Both the position numbers and the translations under genes were made by a program. DNA of 64,000 nt from Prochlorococcus marinus str. MIT 9215 (GTDB taxonomy: Bacteria > Cyanobacteriota > Cyanobacteriia > PCC-6307 > Cyanobiaceae): assembly GCF_000018065.1 (NCBI RefSeq), contig NC_009840.1, forward strand, positions 620,001-684,000. Direction: 5' to 3'. Shown piece after piece: positions 38,476 through 44,232 of the stretch (position 1 is the stretch's first letter; every line of letters starts with the position of its first letter). The notes beneath the pieces were generated by a model, which worked only from the letters and a program-made list of their open reading frames with translations, ran no database searches and was not told the origin of the DNA.

Positions 38476-38865
38476 TTAATCTCTTTCAATAAGTTCAATT
38501 TTATAACCATTAGGATCCTCAACAAAAGCTAAGACAGTAGGACTGTTTTTCATTGTTTTAGGTTTGGTTGTTATTTTGCCACCATTATTTTCTAATCCTT
38601 GGCAAATTAGATGAATATCTTTTGCTCCAATGGCTATATGACCATATTTATCTCCAAGCTCATAGTCTTCAGACTTTTTACCCCAGTTATAAGTTAATTC
38701 AATTACTGTGTTTTCTTTTTCTGAGCCATAACCAACAAATGCCAAAGTGAATTTTCCATGAGGGTAATCCTTTTTTCGCAATAAATTCATTCCAAATCTA
38801 TTGACGTAGAAATCAATGGATTTATCTAAATCTCCAACCCTCAACATTGTATGTAGGATACGCAT
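38476..38865 (-). CDS. gloA: lactoylglutathione lyase (glyoxalase I)
   Basis: A 129-residue glyoxalase I. The opening MRILHTMLRVGDLDKSIDFY carries metal ligand His5, TVIELTYNWG has a ligand Glu, GHIAIG the second His, and VEDPNGYKIELIER the final Glu. Length matches the short bacterial, nickel-type enzymes. It detoxifies methylglyoxal with glutathione. It stands alone, upstream of nothing on its strand for 250 bp. Confidence 0.93.
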   Translation of the reverse strand: MRILHTMLRVGDLDKSIDFYVNRFGMNLLRKKDYPHGKFTLAFVGYGSEKENTVIELTYNWGKKSEDYELGDKYGHIAIGAKDIHLICQGLENNGGKITTKPKTMKNSPTVLAFVEDPNGYKIELIERD

Positions 38866-38998
38866 TTTGAATTATGAACCTTAATCAATTATCTAATATT
38901 TAATAACCATCTGCCAAAGTTGATTTTTTCGAAAGTAAGTCTTTTTATTAAGTTCAAAAAATTAGGTTAAGATATAAATAAAAAATTACAACAATATA

Positions 38999-39433
38999 TT
39001 GAATCAGATATTCCAGAGACTCTCATCAGTATTTTTGTATACTTTGCCATTAAAGGCATCAATACCTTTTGGATATTATTTATTCTATAAATATTCATTT
39101 TTAAAAATACTACTATTACTAACTTTTCCGATAGCAATAATTGAAAAATCTTTGCCTTTTGGTAGTTTTTTATTATTTATAATTTTGTTTGCTGGATTAG
39201 CAAGAAATCCAAATGTTCCCTATTTCGTTAGATATAACGCATGCCAAGCATTACTTATTGATATCGCTTTGATAATAATTTCTTATCTCTTGAGAATATT
39301 TCCCATAGTTGAATTAGGCTCAATAATTTTTATTTTTACACTATGTATTTTTATTTATTCTATTTCTCAATGTATTTATGGAGTTGAACCTGAAATTCCC
39401 TTAATTAGTAAATCTGTAAGAATGCAAATTTAA
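38999..39433 (+). CDS. Tic20-family membrane protein
   Basis: A 144-residue protein with four hydrophobic helices and the Tic20/Ycf60 signature: ARNPNVPYFVRYNACQALLIDI (about 75-96) and the YSISQCIYGVEPEIPLIS-type end, which is conserved in cyanobacterial and plastid Tic20. In plastids Tic20 is a protein-import channel subunit; the cyanobacterial role is unclear. The start is TTG 38999, without a strong ribosome site. Confidence 0.85.
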   Translation: MNQIFQRLSSVFLYTLPLKASIPFGYYLFYKYSFLKILLLLTFPIAIIEKSLPFGSFLLFIILFAGLARNPNVPYFVRYNACQALLIDIALIIISYLLRIFPIVELGSIIFIFTLCIFIYSISQCIYGVEPEIPLISKSVRMQI

Positions 39434-39460
39434 AAAGATTTATAGATTTACTGACTTTTT

Positions 39461-39790
39461 TCAGCACTCATTCAGAATAGATTCCCATCTTTGTTGACTT
39501 GCCTTTATTGCTTGCATTGGCGGTTTAGCTCCCTCTATCTCAAAGGCTTTTATTAATGATTTATTAGCTAATAGACCTAATCTTGCTGCCTCTCTTTGCC
39601 TAGAGCATACTTTTTTTCTTGATCCCTCTTTTAAACTATTTTCGATTTCTTTGAGAATCTGGCTAGCTTCATTCGATTTAGAATAAAAATCATTCATGTA
39701 AATATCAAGTGCAGTATCAGCAAAGATTTCAATTGGAGAGATTATTGTGACTAAGAACACTATAAAACTTACAAATACAAATATTTTCAT
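39461..39790 (-). CDS. secreted hypothetical protein
   Basis: A 109-residue protein with a clear signal peptide (VFVSFIVFLVTIISPIEIFA then DT, cut near residue 25). The mature part is helical and charged, with two cysteines (KKVCSRQREAAR and a C-terminal Cys) that could form a disulfide in the periplasm or lumen. No family is recognised. It begins 7 nt after the upstream membrane protein stop, so the two are likely one operon. Confidence 0.6.
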   Translation of the reverse strand: MKIFVFVSFIVFLVTIISPIEIFADTALDIYMNDFYSKSNEASQILKEIENSLKEGSRKKVCSRQREAARLGLLANKSLIKAFEIEGAKPPMQAIKASQQRWESILNEC

Positions 39791-39797
39791 AAGAATC

Positions 39798-40382
39798 TTA
39801 AGTAAATTTTTTGTCCGATCTCTTTAATACTAAATAAAACGTAAGAACGCTAATTGTTCCAGATGGCCCTATGAAAACATGCCAAAATTGATCGCCACTA
39901 ATTGAGAGCCTTGTGCCAAAGAAAGTCGTAAAAATAATACCAAATATTGGGTAAAGAATAAAAAGCCAATCTTTAAAAACTCTTTGCCAATATATAATTA
40001 GAAGGATACTTATTATTACTTGAAAAAGGAGAGCAATAGTTTTATCAAATAAAAAATATGAGACTATTGAACATAAAGAAATGCAAAAATTAATTTTTTG
40101 AATAAATTTATTTTTTATAACTGATATTGATAAACATGTTAGACCTAAAGATAGGAAAGAATAAAATAACCAATTAAATATAGAGGAGTGATCTACATAA
40201 ATCCAAGATGTTTGGGTGTGATCTATCATTTCAAAAATCGATGCAAATCCTAAAAAAATAAAACCGAAAGGTATCAATTCGTTCTTGCGAATATGTTTAA
40301 ATTTTTTGATCGATCTAATTCCTAATAATATTGGGATGATTGCCGCCTGAAAATGGGCTAATAATAAAATTGAAAAAAACAA
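39798..40382 (-). CDS. polytopic membrane protein of unknown function
   Basis: A 194-residue protein with about six hydrophobic helices (near 1-20, 37-54, 66-86, 98-130, 140-158 and 170-187) and short loops. FIFLGFASIFEMIDHTQTSWIYVDHSS shows a loop with several His/Asp that could bind a metal or cofactor. No family is recognised. It is followed by a secreted protein gene at 7 nt. Confidence 0.6.
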   Translation of the reverse strand: MFFSILLLAHFQAAIIPILLGIRSIKKFKHIRKNELIPFGFIFLGFASIFEMIDHTQTSWIYVDHSSIFNWLFYSFLSLGLTCLSISVIKNKFIQKINFCISLCSIVSYFLFDKTIALLFQVIISILLIIYWQRVFKDWLFILYPIFGIIFTTFFGTRLSISGDQFWHVFIGPSGTISVLTFYLVLKRSDKKFT

Positions 40383-40440
40383 AATAAATTCTCAAACTCA
40401 ATTCATATATAAATTTAAATATAAAAAAATCAGTTTCAGA

Positions 40441-40641
40441 TTATCTTAAAAGAGATAGATACCATTGCCCAATTACTATGATCAATATTGTAAGAACAAA
40501 AGGGAAAGCAGGATATTTTGTCTGAAAATTAGCTGGTGGCCAAGGAGACCAAGATATTAATCTTCCTTGAGGTTCATTCGAAATAATTTTTTTTTTCGAT
40601 TTTTTGGATATTAGATTATCTGTGGCAAATCCTTTACTCAT
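40441..40641 (-). CDS. small single-span membrane protein
   Basis: A 66-residue protein with a basic N-terminal half, a Pro/Trp-rich stretch (SWSPWPPANFQTKYPAF, about 30-46) and one C-terminal membrane helix (VLTILIIVIGQWYLSLL). This layout of a small C-tail-anchored protein is common among picocyanobacterial photosynthesis accessories, but no family is identified. Confidence 0.55.
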   Translation of the reverse strand: MSKGFATDNLISKKSKKKIISNEPQGRLISWSPWPPANFQTKYPAFPFVLTILIIVIGQWYLSLLR

Positions 40642-40726
40642 AGTCCAAATAAAATTTATCCTAACAAAGACATACCAAAAGGGCGTTTATATTATTCGGT
40701 TGAATTTCAGTTTCGTTTTTTTAGAA

Positions 40727-40758
40727 CGGGGGGGGGGTGTGATTTTCATTCAGCCCTA
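40727..40758 (-). pseudogene. possible degenerate tRNA-Ser 3' fragment
   Basis: C followed by ten G, then TGTGATT and, after a gap, GCCCT, parallels the 3' end of the intact tRNA-Ser at 41866 (CGGAGGGGG, TGGGATT, ... GCCCT) in the same orientation. A 10-G run is striking in such AT-rich DNA. The match is imperfect and needs a 3-nt gap, so this may be chance. If real, it is the displaced 3' end expected at the far side of a tRNA-integrated element. Confidence 0.3.
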
Positions 40759-40770
40759 ATGATTGTCTAT

Positions 40771-40782
40771 GGCTGCCTATGG
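40771..40782 (+). repeat. 12-bp direct repeat, copy 1
   Basis: GGCTGCCTATGG, identical to 41820-41831. The two copies bracket a 1.06-kb block that holds both 12-mer tandem repeat clusters and two small genes, next to tRNA-Ser. Confidence 0.7.
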
Positions 40783-40810
40783 CGATATTTTTTGAATTAG
40801 ATCAACTCAA

Positions 40811-40870
40811 TCCCCCAGTAAATCCCCCAGTAAATCCCCCAGTAAATCCCCCAGTAAATCCCCCACTAAA
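40811..40870 (+). repeat. tandem repeat, five 12-bp units (TCCCCCAGTAAA)
   Basis: Four exact copies of TCCCCCAGTAAA and a fifth with one change (C for G), head to tail with no spacers. On the plus strand an ATG frame at 40779-40889 reads through it as a 36-residue peptide with NPPV repeated four times and then NPPL; I do not claim that it is translated. A sister cluster with a one-base-different unit lies at 41675. Confidence 0.9.
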
Positions 40871-40908
40871 TTTTTGTCCTTATTTATGAGTTGTAGTGAG
40901 CATTTTAT

Positions 40909-41334
40909 TTAAGGATTAAAGTCTCTACATTTTGATCTTTCGTTTGCATAATTTTTTATAGCAGTATCCCATTCTGATAAATCTGCTTCTTTCCCAGAAA
41001 TATATAATTCCATTTGTTTCGAATAGTTTGCTGATTCAATTCGACTATTGAATGAAGTATTGCAAAAAATTATACTTCCAAATTTTTCATAGTCCGCATA
41101 ATCTCTATTCGCAGCAAATTCAGCATTTCCCCTTAACTTATCTAATGCTTTATATTCCAAATCTTCAATACTAGGTTTTGGACGGAGTAAGAGTGCTTTA
41201 TAGTCCAAATTCTCAATGCCAGGTTTTGGACGAAGCAAGGATGGTTGCTTTTGTGAATTAAGATATGCAATAAGGCAAACACAAATAAGAACAACGGCAA
41301 ATAATGTAATTAACCAGGTGTTTGTTTTATTCAT
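40909..41334 (-). CDS. anchored hypothetical protein with internal duplication
   Basis: A 141-residue protein with an N-terminal membrane helix (about 7-25) and a polar remainder outside or in the cytoplasm. Residues 33-48 (LLRPKPGIENLDYKAL) are repeated at once as 49-64 (LLRPKPSIEDLEYKAL, 13 of 16 identical), an in-frame 48-bp duplication. Two cysteines lie in the C-terminal half. No family is recognised. It lies inside the repeat-bounded block beside tRNA-Ser. Confidence 0.55.
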   Translation of the reverse strand: MNKTNTWLITLFAVVLICVCLIAYLNSQKQPSLLRPKPGIENLDYKALLLRPKPSIEDLEYKALDKLRGNAEFAANRDYADYEKFGSIIFCNTSFNSRIESANYSKQMELYISGKEADLSEWDTAIKNYANERSKCRDFNP

Positions 41335-41363
41335 TAATTAATTACAAGTAGTAATCGTTTCAT

Positions 41364-41591
41364 TTAATCTTCTGCATTTTCAAATTCTCTTAGCAAACGA
41401 AAAGTTTTGGAAATAAAAGGGAAGATCCATACCAACAAACCTACTACTGTTATCAAAGCGACAAGAAAAACTAAAATTGCTAAGAATCCACCAGTTACAT
41501 CTCCTTCGTAAAAGCGATCAAGCCCAATTGGAGCACCAACTCCTAAAAGGAAGAGTCTTGTTAAAGTTTGCTTTTCTTTTTTTCTCAACAT
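41364..41591 (-). CDS. TM2-domain protein
   Basis: A 75-residue protein fitting the TM2 domain: GVGAPIGLDRFYEGDVTGGF (about 17-36) has the G-x-DRFY-x-G signature between two membrane helices (about 12-24 and 36-60). TM2 proteins are small integral membrane proteins of unknown role. It is upstream of the duplicated-motif protein by 29 nt on the same strand, so they probably form a pair. Confidence 0.75.
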   Translation of the reverse strand: MLRKKEKQTLTRLFLLGVGAPIGLDRFYEGDVTGGFLAILVFLVALITVVGLLVWIFPFISKTFRLLREFENAED

Positions 41592-41674
41592 AAATAATAT
41601 AAAAAGAAGATTTATTTATCCAATTTTAATTCGACTTATAAATCGAATTCAATCTCCCAGTAATTTTTAACAAA

Positions 41675-41722
41675 TCCCACAGTAAATCCCACAGTAAATC
41701 CCACAGTAAATCCCACAGTAAA
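41675..41722 (+). repeat. tandem repeat, four 12-bp units (TCCCACAGTAAA)
   Basis: Four exact head-to-tail copies of TCCCACAGTAAA, differing from the unit at 40811 by one base. In one frame it reads NPTV repeated, against NPPV in the first cluster. A diverged single unit (CTCCCAGTAATT) lies just before it at about 41654. The two arrays must share an origin, but each has been homogenised separately. Confidence 0.9.
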
Positions 41723-41819
41723 TAATTGACCCTATCTGATTATTTATGGAGAGCTATGACAAGGCTAGGTTTCTTAAATCTTTCAAATACGGCTTTATAT
41801 CTACTATTAAAGTATTTTT

Positions 41820-41831
41820 GGCTGCCTATGG
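41820..41831 (+). repeat. 12-bp direct repeat, copy 2
   Basis: GGCTGCCTATGG, identical to 40771-40782. It lies 34 bp downstream of the tRNA-Ser 3' end. A related sequence (TTATGGAGAGCTATGACA, near 41745) imperfectly repeats the flank CCTATGGAGGGATATGACA here. Confidence 0.7.
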
Positions 41832-41865
41832 AGGGATATGACACCCTATGCAGGTTTTCTAAAAA

Positions 41866-41952
41866 CGGAGGGGGTGGGATTCGAACCCACGGTGCCCTTG
41901 CAGACACGCTAGTTTTCAAGACTAGAGCCTTAAACCACTCGACCACCCCTCC
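41866..41952 (-). tRNA. trnS-TGA: tRNA-Ser(TGA)
   Basis: An 87-nt class II tRNA. The acceptor arm GGAGGGG pairs perfectly with CCCCTCC, discriminator G, no encoded CCA. The D arm region TGGTCGAGTGGTTTAAGG, the anticodon arm CTAGT-CTTGAAA-ACTAG with anticodon TGA, a long variable arm and the TTCGAATCC T-arm are all present. Five T follow directly. Its 5' half and upstream flank are duplicated at 42076, marking a recombination site. Confidence 0.97.
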
Positions 41953-42412
41953 GGACTTAAGATATTAAATTTTTAGCTTTTTTATTATAACAAAAGGTGG
42001 TTGATTTTTTTGGAAAGAGTTCGGAAACGCATGTCAAGTAATACATGAAAGCTATTGCCGTAACTAAACATAAATCTAGCTTTCAAGACTAGAGCCTTTA
42101 ACCACTCGACCACCCCTCCAGGCGAAAATATTTAAATTTTAATTTTTCAACTATATAAAAAGATGGTTGAATTTCTGGAAAAATATGAACTAATTCTCAT
42201 TATGAAAATTTTGAAAAAATTTAATGATTTGGAATTAATAAGTTTTTTATTTTTATGGCAAATTTTAATAAGAAAGGTTTGGTATTGATTTATTTGCTTA
42301 AGAAATAAAAAATAAAATTATTGTTTCTCATAATCAACTTTTTTATTGGCAATCTAATTAGCAAAATTGCCAGCCAAACAAAAAATTAGTTGGAACATTA
42401 ATTTGTTATCTA
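41953..42412. other. gene-poor interval with duplicated tRNA upstream region
   Basis: A 460-bp stretch with no convincing gene. It holds the tRNA-Ser upstream sequence, the partial tRNA copy and its similar flank up to about 42185, then AT-rich DNA with two tiny ATG frames (28 and 17 codons) of no clear merit. A 7-bp inverted repeat (TGGCAAT at 42347-42353, ATTGCCA at 42366-42372) lacks a T tract. Confidence 0.6.
42076..42119 (-). pseudogene. partial tRNA-Ser copy (5' half)
   Basis: 44 bp matching the intact tRNA-Ser 5' half (41909-41952) at 42 positions, running from the acceptor 5' strand to the anticodon stem and stopping there. The flank upstream also matches: ATATT-AAATTTT, then GATGGTTGA-TTT-TGGAAA follow both copies. 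The repeat therefore spans about 110 bp with a 167-bp period and includes the tRNA promoter region. The break at the anticodon stem is a usual tyrosine-recombinase crossover point. Confidence 0.85.
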
Positions 42413-42830
42413 CTAATTAAAATAGTAGAGTTTTTTTAGTTCAACTTTATAATTTCCTGATGGAGAGCAAAAATAGTTTTCACTACCGTCTATTGCGGTA
42501 ATAGTATTTGGATTACAAACCTCGCTACCTGTTAACTCAACTTCTTGAGAAATACACTTATGCAAAGTTGCAAATTTATTAAGCGGTTTGATTTTAGTTG
42601 GTAAAAATGATGGCAATGAATAATTAGCTTTTACTTCTTTAAGTAAACTATTAACTATTAGAGAGGCTTCTTTTTGCCTTGCTTTATTAATTACAGTCCC
42701 AAACAACGGAAGAGATATACTAAAAGTTAAGCCAATAATTAAGGTTATGAGAAGAATTATAACAATCGTATATCTTTGTTGTTCTCCGTAGAAAGTATTT
42801 TTTTTTGGGGAAAAAGATTTTTTTACCCAT
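42413..42830 (-). pseudogene. type IV pilin-like gene with a frameshift
   Basis: The frame ending at 42413 reads backward to a pilin-like start: YTIVIILLITLIIGL, LPLF and KARQKEASLIVNSL follow the N-terminal helix of type IV pilins, with a pair of C-terminal cysteines. No ATG, GTG or TTG opens it before TTG 42706, which would remove the helix. ATG 42828-42830 (MGKK) lies in another frame. Removing one A from either the 7-A or the 9-A run (plus-strand T 42818-42824 and 42798-42806) joins them. The normal GFTLIE cleavage motif is absent. Broken, slippage-expressed or a sequence error cannot be told apart. Confidence 0.55.
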
Positions 42831-42990
42831 AAATCTAATAAACCTTACCAAGCATCTCACTTTATATTCATTTGTCTTGCTGCATATTAAAAAAAGACTA
42901 AAACCCTGCTATTTAGCTTTAGAAAAATAGTTAAAAAAAATGTAAGAGTTTATATATTTGATTTATAAATTAAAAAAATTATAAAAGAAC

Positions 42991-43140
42991 TTAACCGAAA
43001 TTCACATTTTCTTGAAATAAGCCAAACAAGTTATTACCAACTATGGCCGCGATTATTAATACGAAGGCAACTATAGCGAAAAGAGCACTAACATCTTTTA
43101 TGTCATAAGGTGCTTTAAATAGAGGTTTCTGTTCTGCCAT
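42991..43140 (-). CDS. small single-span membrane protein (49 aa)
   Basis: A 49-residue protein starting MAEQKPLFKAPYDIKDVSAL, one membrane helix (about 19-37, LFAIVAFVLIIAAIVG) and a short polar end. The layout is like small photosystem or NDH subunits, but I recognise no named family. The ATG lies in a clean context and the next downstream element on this strand is the pilin-like remnant. Confidence 0.6.
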   Translation of the reverse strand: MAEQKPLFKAPYDIKDVSALFAIVAFVLIIAAIVGNNLFGLFQENVNFG

Positions 43141-43232
43141 GGTTTTCAAGTCTATAAATGCATTTGAATCATATTATCTTAATGCTTGTGAGAAGTATTA
43201 AGTTATTTTGTTTGGTTTAAAATTAGACAATA

Positions 43233-43257
43233 AAAAAGCCACTAAAAGTGGCTTTTT
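43233..43257 (-). terminator. rho-independent terminator after DUF4278 gene
   Basis: AAAAAGCCACT, loop AAA, AGTGGCTTTTT: a stem of about 11 bp, A-rich on one side and T-rich on the other, so it can work on either strand. It lies 21 nt past the stop of the DUF4278 gene. Confidence 0.85.
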
Positions 43258-43278
43258 CTATGTTAATTAACAAATGAA

Positions 43279-43380
43279 CTAGCTTGTATAAGTTTTGCCT
43301 CTGTAAGTTAGTTCGTTATGCTGCTTCTTAGCTGCTTCTTTGTTTTGGACGTACTTTTGTCCTCTGTAAATTAGAGTCAT
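43279..43380 (-). CDS. DUF4278 small protein (33 aa)
   Basis: A 33-residue protein beginning MTLIYRGQKYVQNKEA, with a second LTYRGKTY. Both repeats are the YRG signature of DUF4278, a family of tiny proteins abundant in marine picocyanobacteria. Function is unknown. The leader immediately upstream folds like the glutamine-sensing downstream-peptide RNA, and a terminator follows, so it forms a complete short transcription unit. Confidence 0.88.
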   Translation of the reverse strand: MTLIYRGQKYVQNKEAAKKQHNELTYRGKTYTS

Positions 43381-43465
43381 TTTTTAAGCTCCGGTTTCGC
43401 TCAAGTCCCCGTTCCATGGCTTAAGTCGATTTGCGGCTTGCTAAACGCAAGTTGAACGTTTTGGT
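43381..43465 (-). promoter_or_regulatory. candidate downstream-peptide (glutamine) riboswitch
   Basis: A GC-richer leader directly before the DUF4278 gene. CGTTC (minus strand, 43458-43454) pairs with GAACG (43414-43410), followed by GGGGACTTGAG. Inside is a hairpin CTTGC-GTTTA-GCAAG. The order CGTTCA ... G-ACGG matches the P1 core of the glnA/downstream-peptide RNAs, which bind glutamine and, in Prochlorococcus and Synechococcus, precede very small genes. The match is from memory of the consensus, without a covariance search. Confidence 0.55.
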
Positions 43466-43686
43466 AGTCATTGCTACAAATTTATACTAACATCTAGAAA
43501 AATTATTTGTCTAGATCTCTAATAAATAAACTTAATACACTATTTATAGATTAGGTTTCTACTGAAAATATTTATACATAATCCCTATGAAATTGCTTAC
43601 AGGTTACATTTTGTTCGTTTTTGAGAAGTATTTTTTATTTCATGAACTTTTAAATGTAAAATTCTTAAGATTATAAAATTTGTTTT
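43466..43686. other. 221-bp gene-free interval
   Basis: AT-rich, divergent promoter space between the riboswitch-led DUF4278 unit (leftward) and the small membrane protein at 43687 (rightward). CTAGA occurs twice (near 43494 and 43512). I see no gene or further structure. Confidence 0.5.
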
Positions 43687-43881
43687 ATGTTTTCTAGAAG
43701 CAAAAAACCTACAGTAAAAAAATCTGCAATAGTTGAAGAGACTCCATTATTTGCTCAATTACTACCATTCGCAAACAGAATGAATGATAAGGTTCAATTG
43801 GTAAATGCTTTAGCTTTTACTTTTATTATGGGATTCTCAATTTTTGGAATTGCTCTATGGAGACTCTCAGCGTTGACCTAA
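43687..43881 (+). CDS. small single-span membrane protein (64 aa)
   Basis: A 64-residue protein with a basic N-terminus, ETPLFAQLLPFANRMNDKVQ and one helix (about 40-60, LAFTFIMGFSIFGIALW). It has the size of high-light-inducible proteins but lacks their ExxNGRxAM chlorophyll-binding motif, so I do not call it Hli. Function unknown. Its end overlaps the convergent gene by 4 nt. Confidence 0.6.
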   Translation: MFSRSKKPTVKKSAIVEETPLFAQLLPFANRMNDKVQLVNALAFTFIMGFSIFGIALWRLSALT

Positions 43882-44144
43882 TCATTTAATTTTTGCAAAG
43901 CATTAATTTTTGATTCTTTGTTTTTGATTATTGTTACTAACCATTTAGAGGCAAGTCCCCTTGATATTGATCTATTTTTTAGAAATCTACATATATAAAT
44001 GTGTAGATTTTTTTCATTTTTGGAATTAAACTTTTCTTCAAAGTCTAAAAATTCCTCCTCTGTAGTTCTTTTTTTTAGCTCATCAACTAAAGCATGGCTA
44101 GAGGAATCATTAAATAAGTTCCCTATATTTAAGCTTAATGTCAT
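43878..44144 (-). CDS. conserved hypothetical protein
   Basis: An 88-residue soluble protein, helical and charged (ALVDELKKRTTEEEFLDFEEKF, then NLHIYICRFLKNRSISRGLASKW). No membrane span or signal peptide. No family is recognised. It lies downstream of nrdJ by 88 bp on the same strand. Confidence 0.5.
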   Translation of the reverse strand: MTLSLNIGNLFNDSSSHALVDELKKRTTEEEFLDFEEKFNSKNEKNLHIYICRFLKNRSISRGLASKWLVTIIKNKESKINALQKLND

Positions 44145-44232
44145 AAATAATTTATGTCCCTACTAAAGAGGTAGCCATAAATAAAATTTTTAAAAACTAA
44201 TTTATATTTTTTATTTACAAAAAATTTAAAAC

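Noticed and set aside
40811..41722. CRISPR array
   Set aside because: The 12-bp units are directly contiguous without spacers, and there are no cas genes.
41726..41968. Open frames on both strands across the tRNA-Ser
   Set aside because: The plus-strand translation (GGGGIRTHG...) is the familiar false product of a tRNA-Ser gene; the minus frame is likewise tRNA sequence.
42347..42372. Inverted repeat as a terminator for the pilin-like gene
   Set aside because: The 7-bp stem is not followed by a T tract on either strand.
43687..43881. High-light-inducible (Hli) protein
   Set aside because: Right size and one helix, but the ExxNGRxAM chlorophyll-binding motif is missing.
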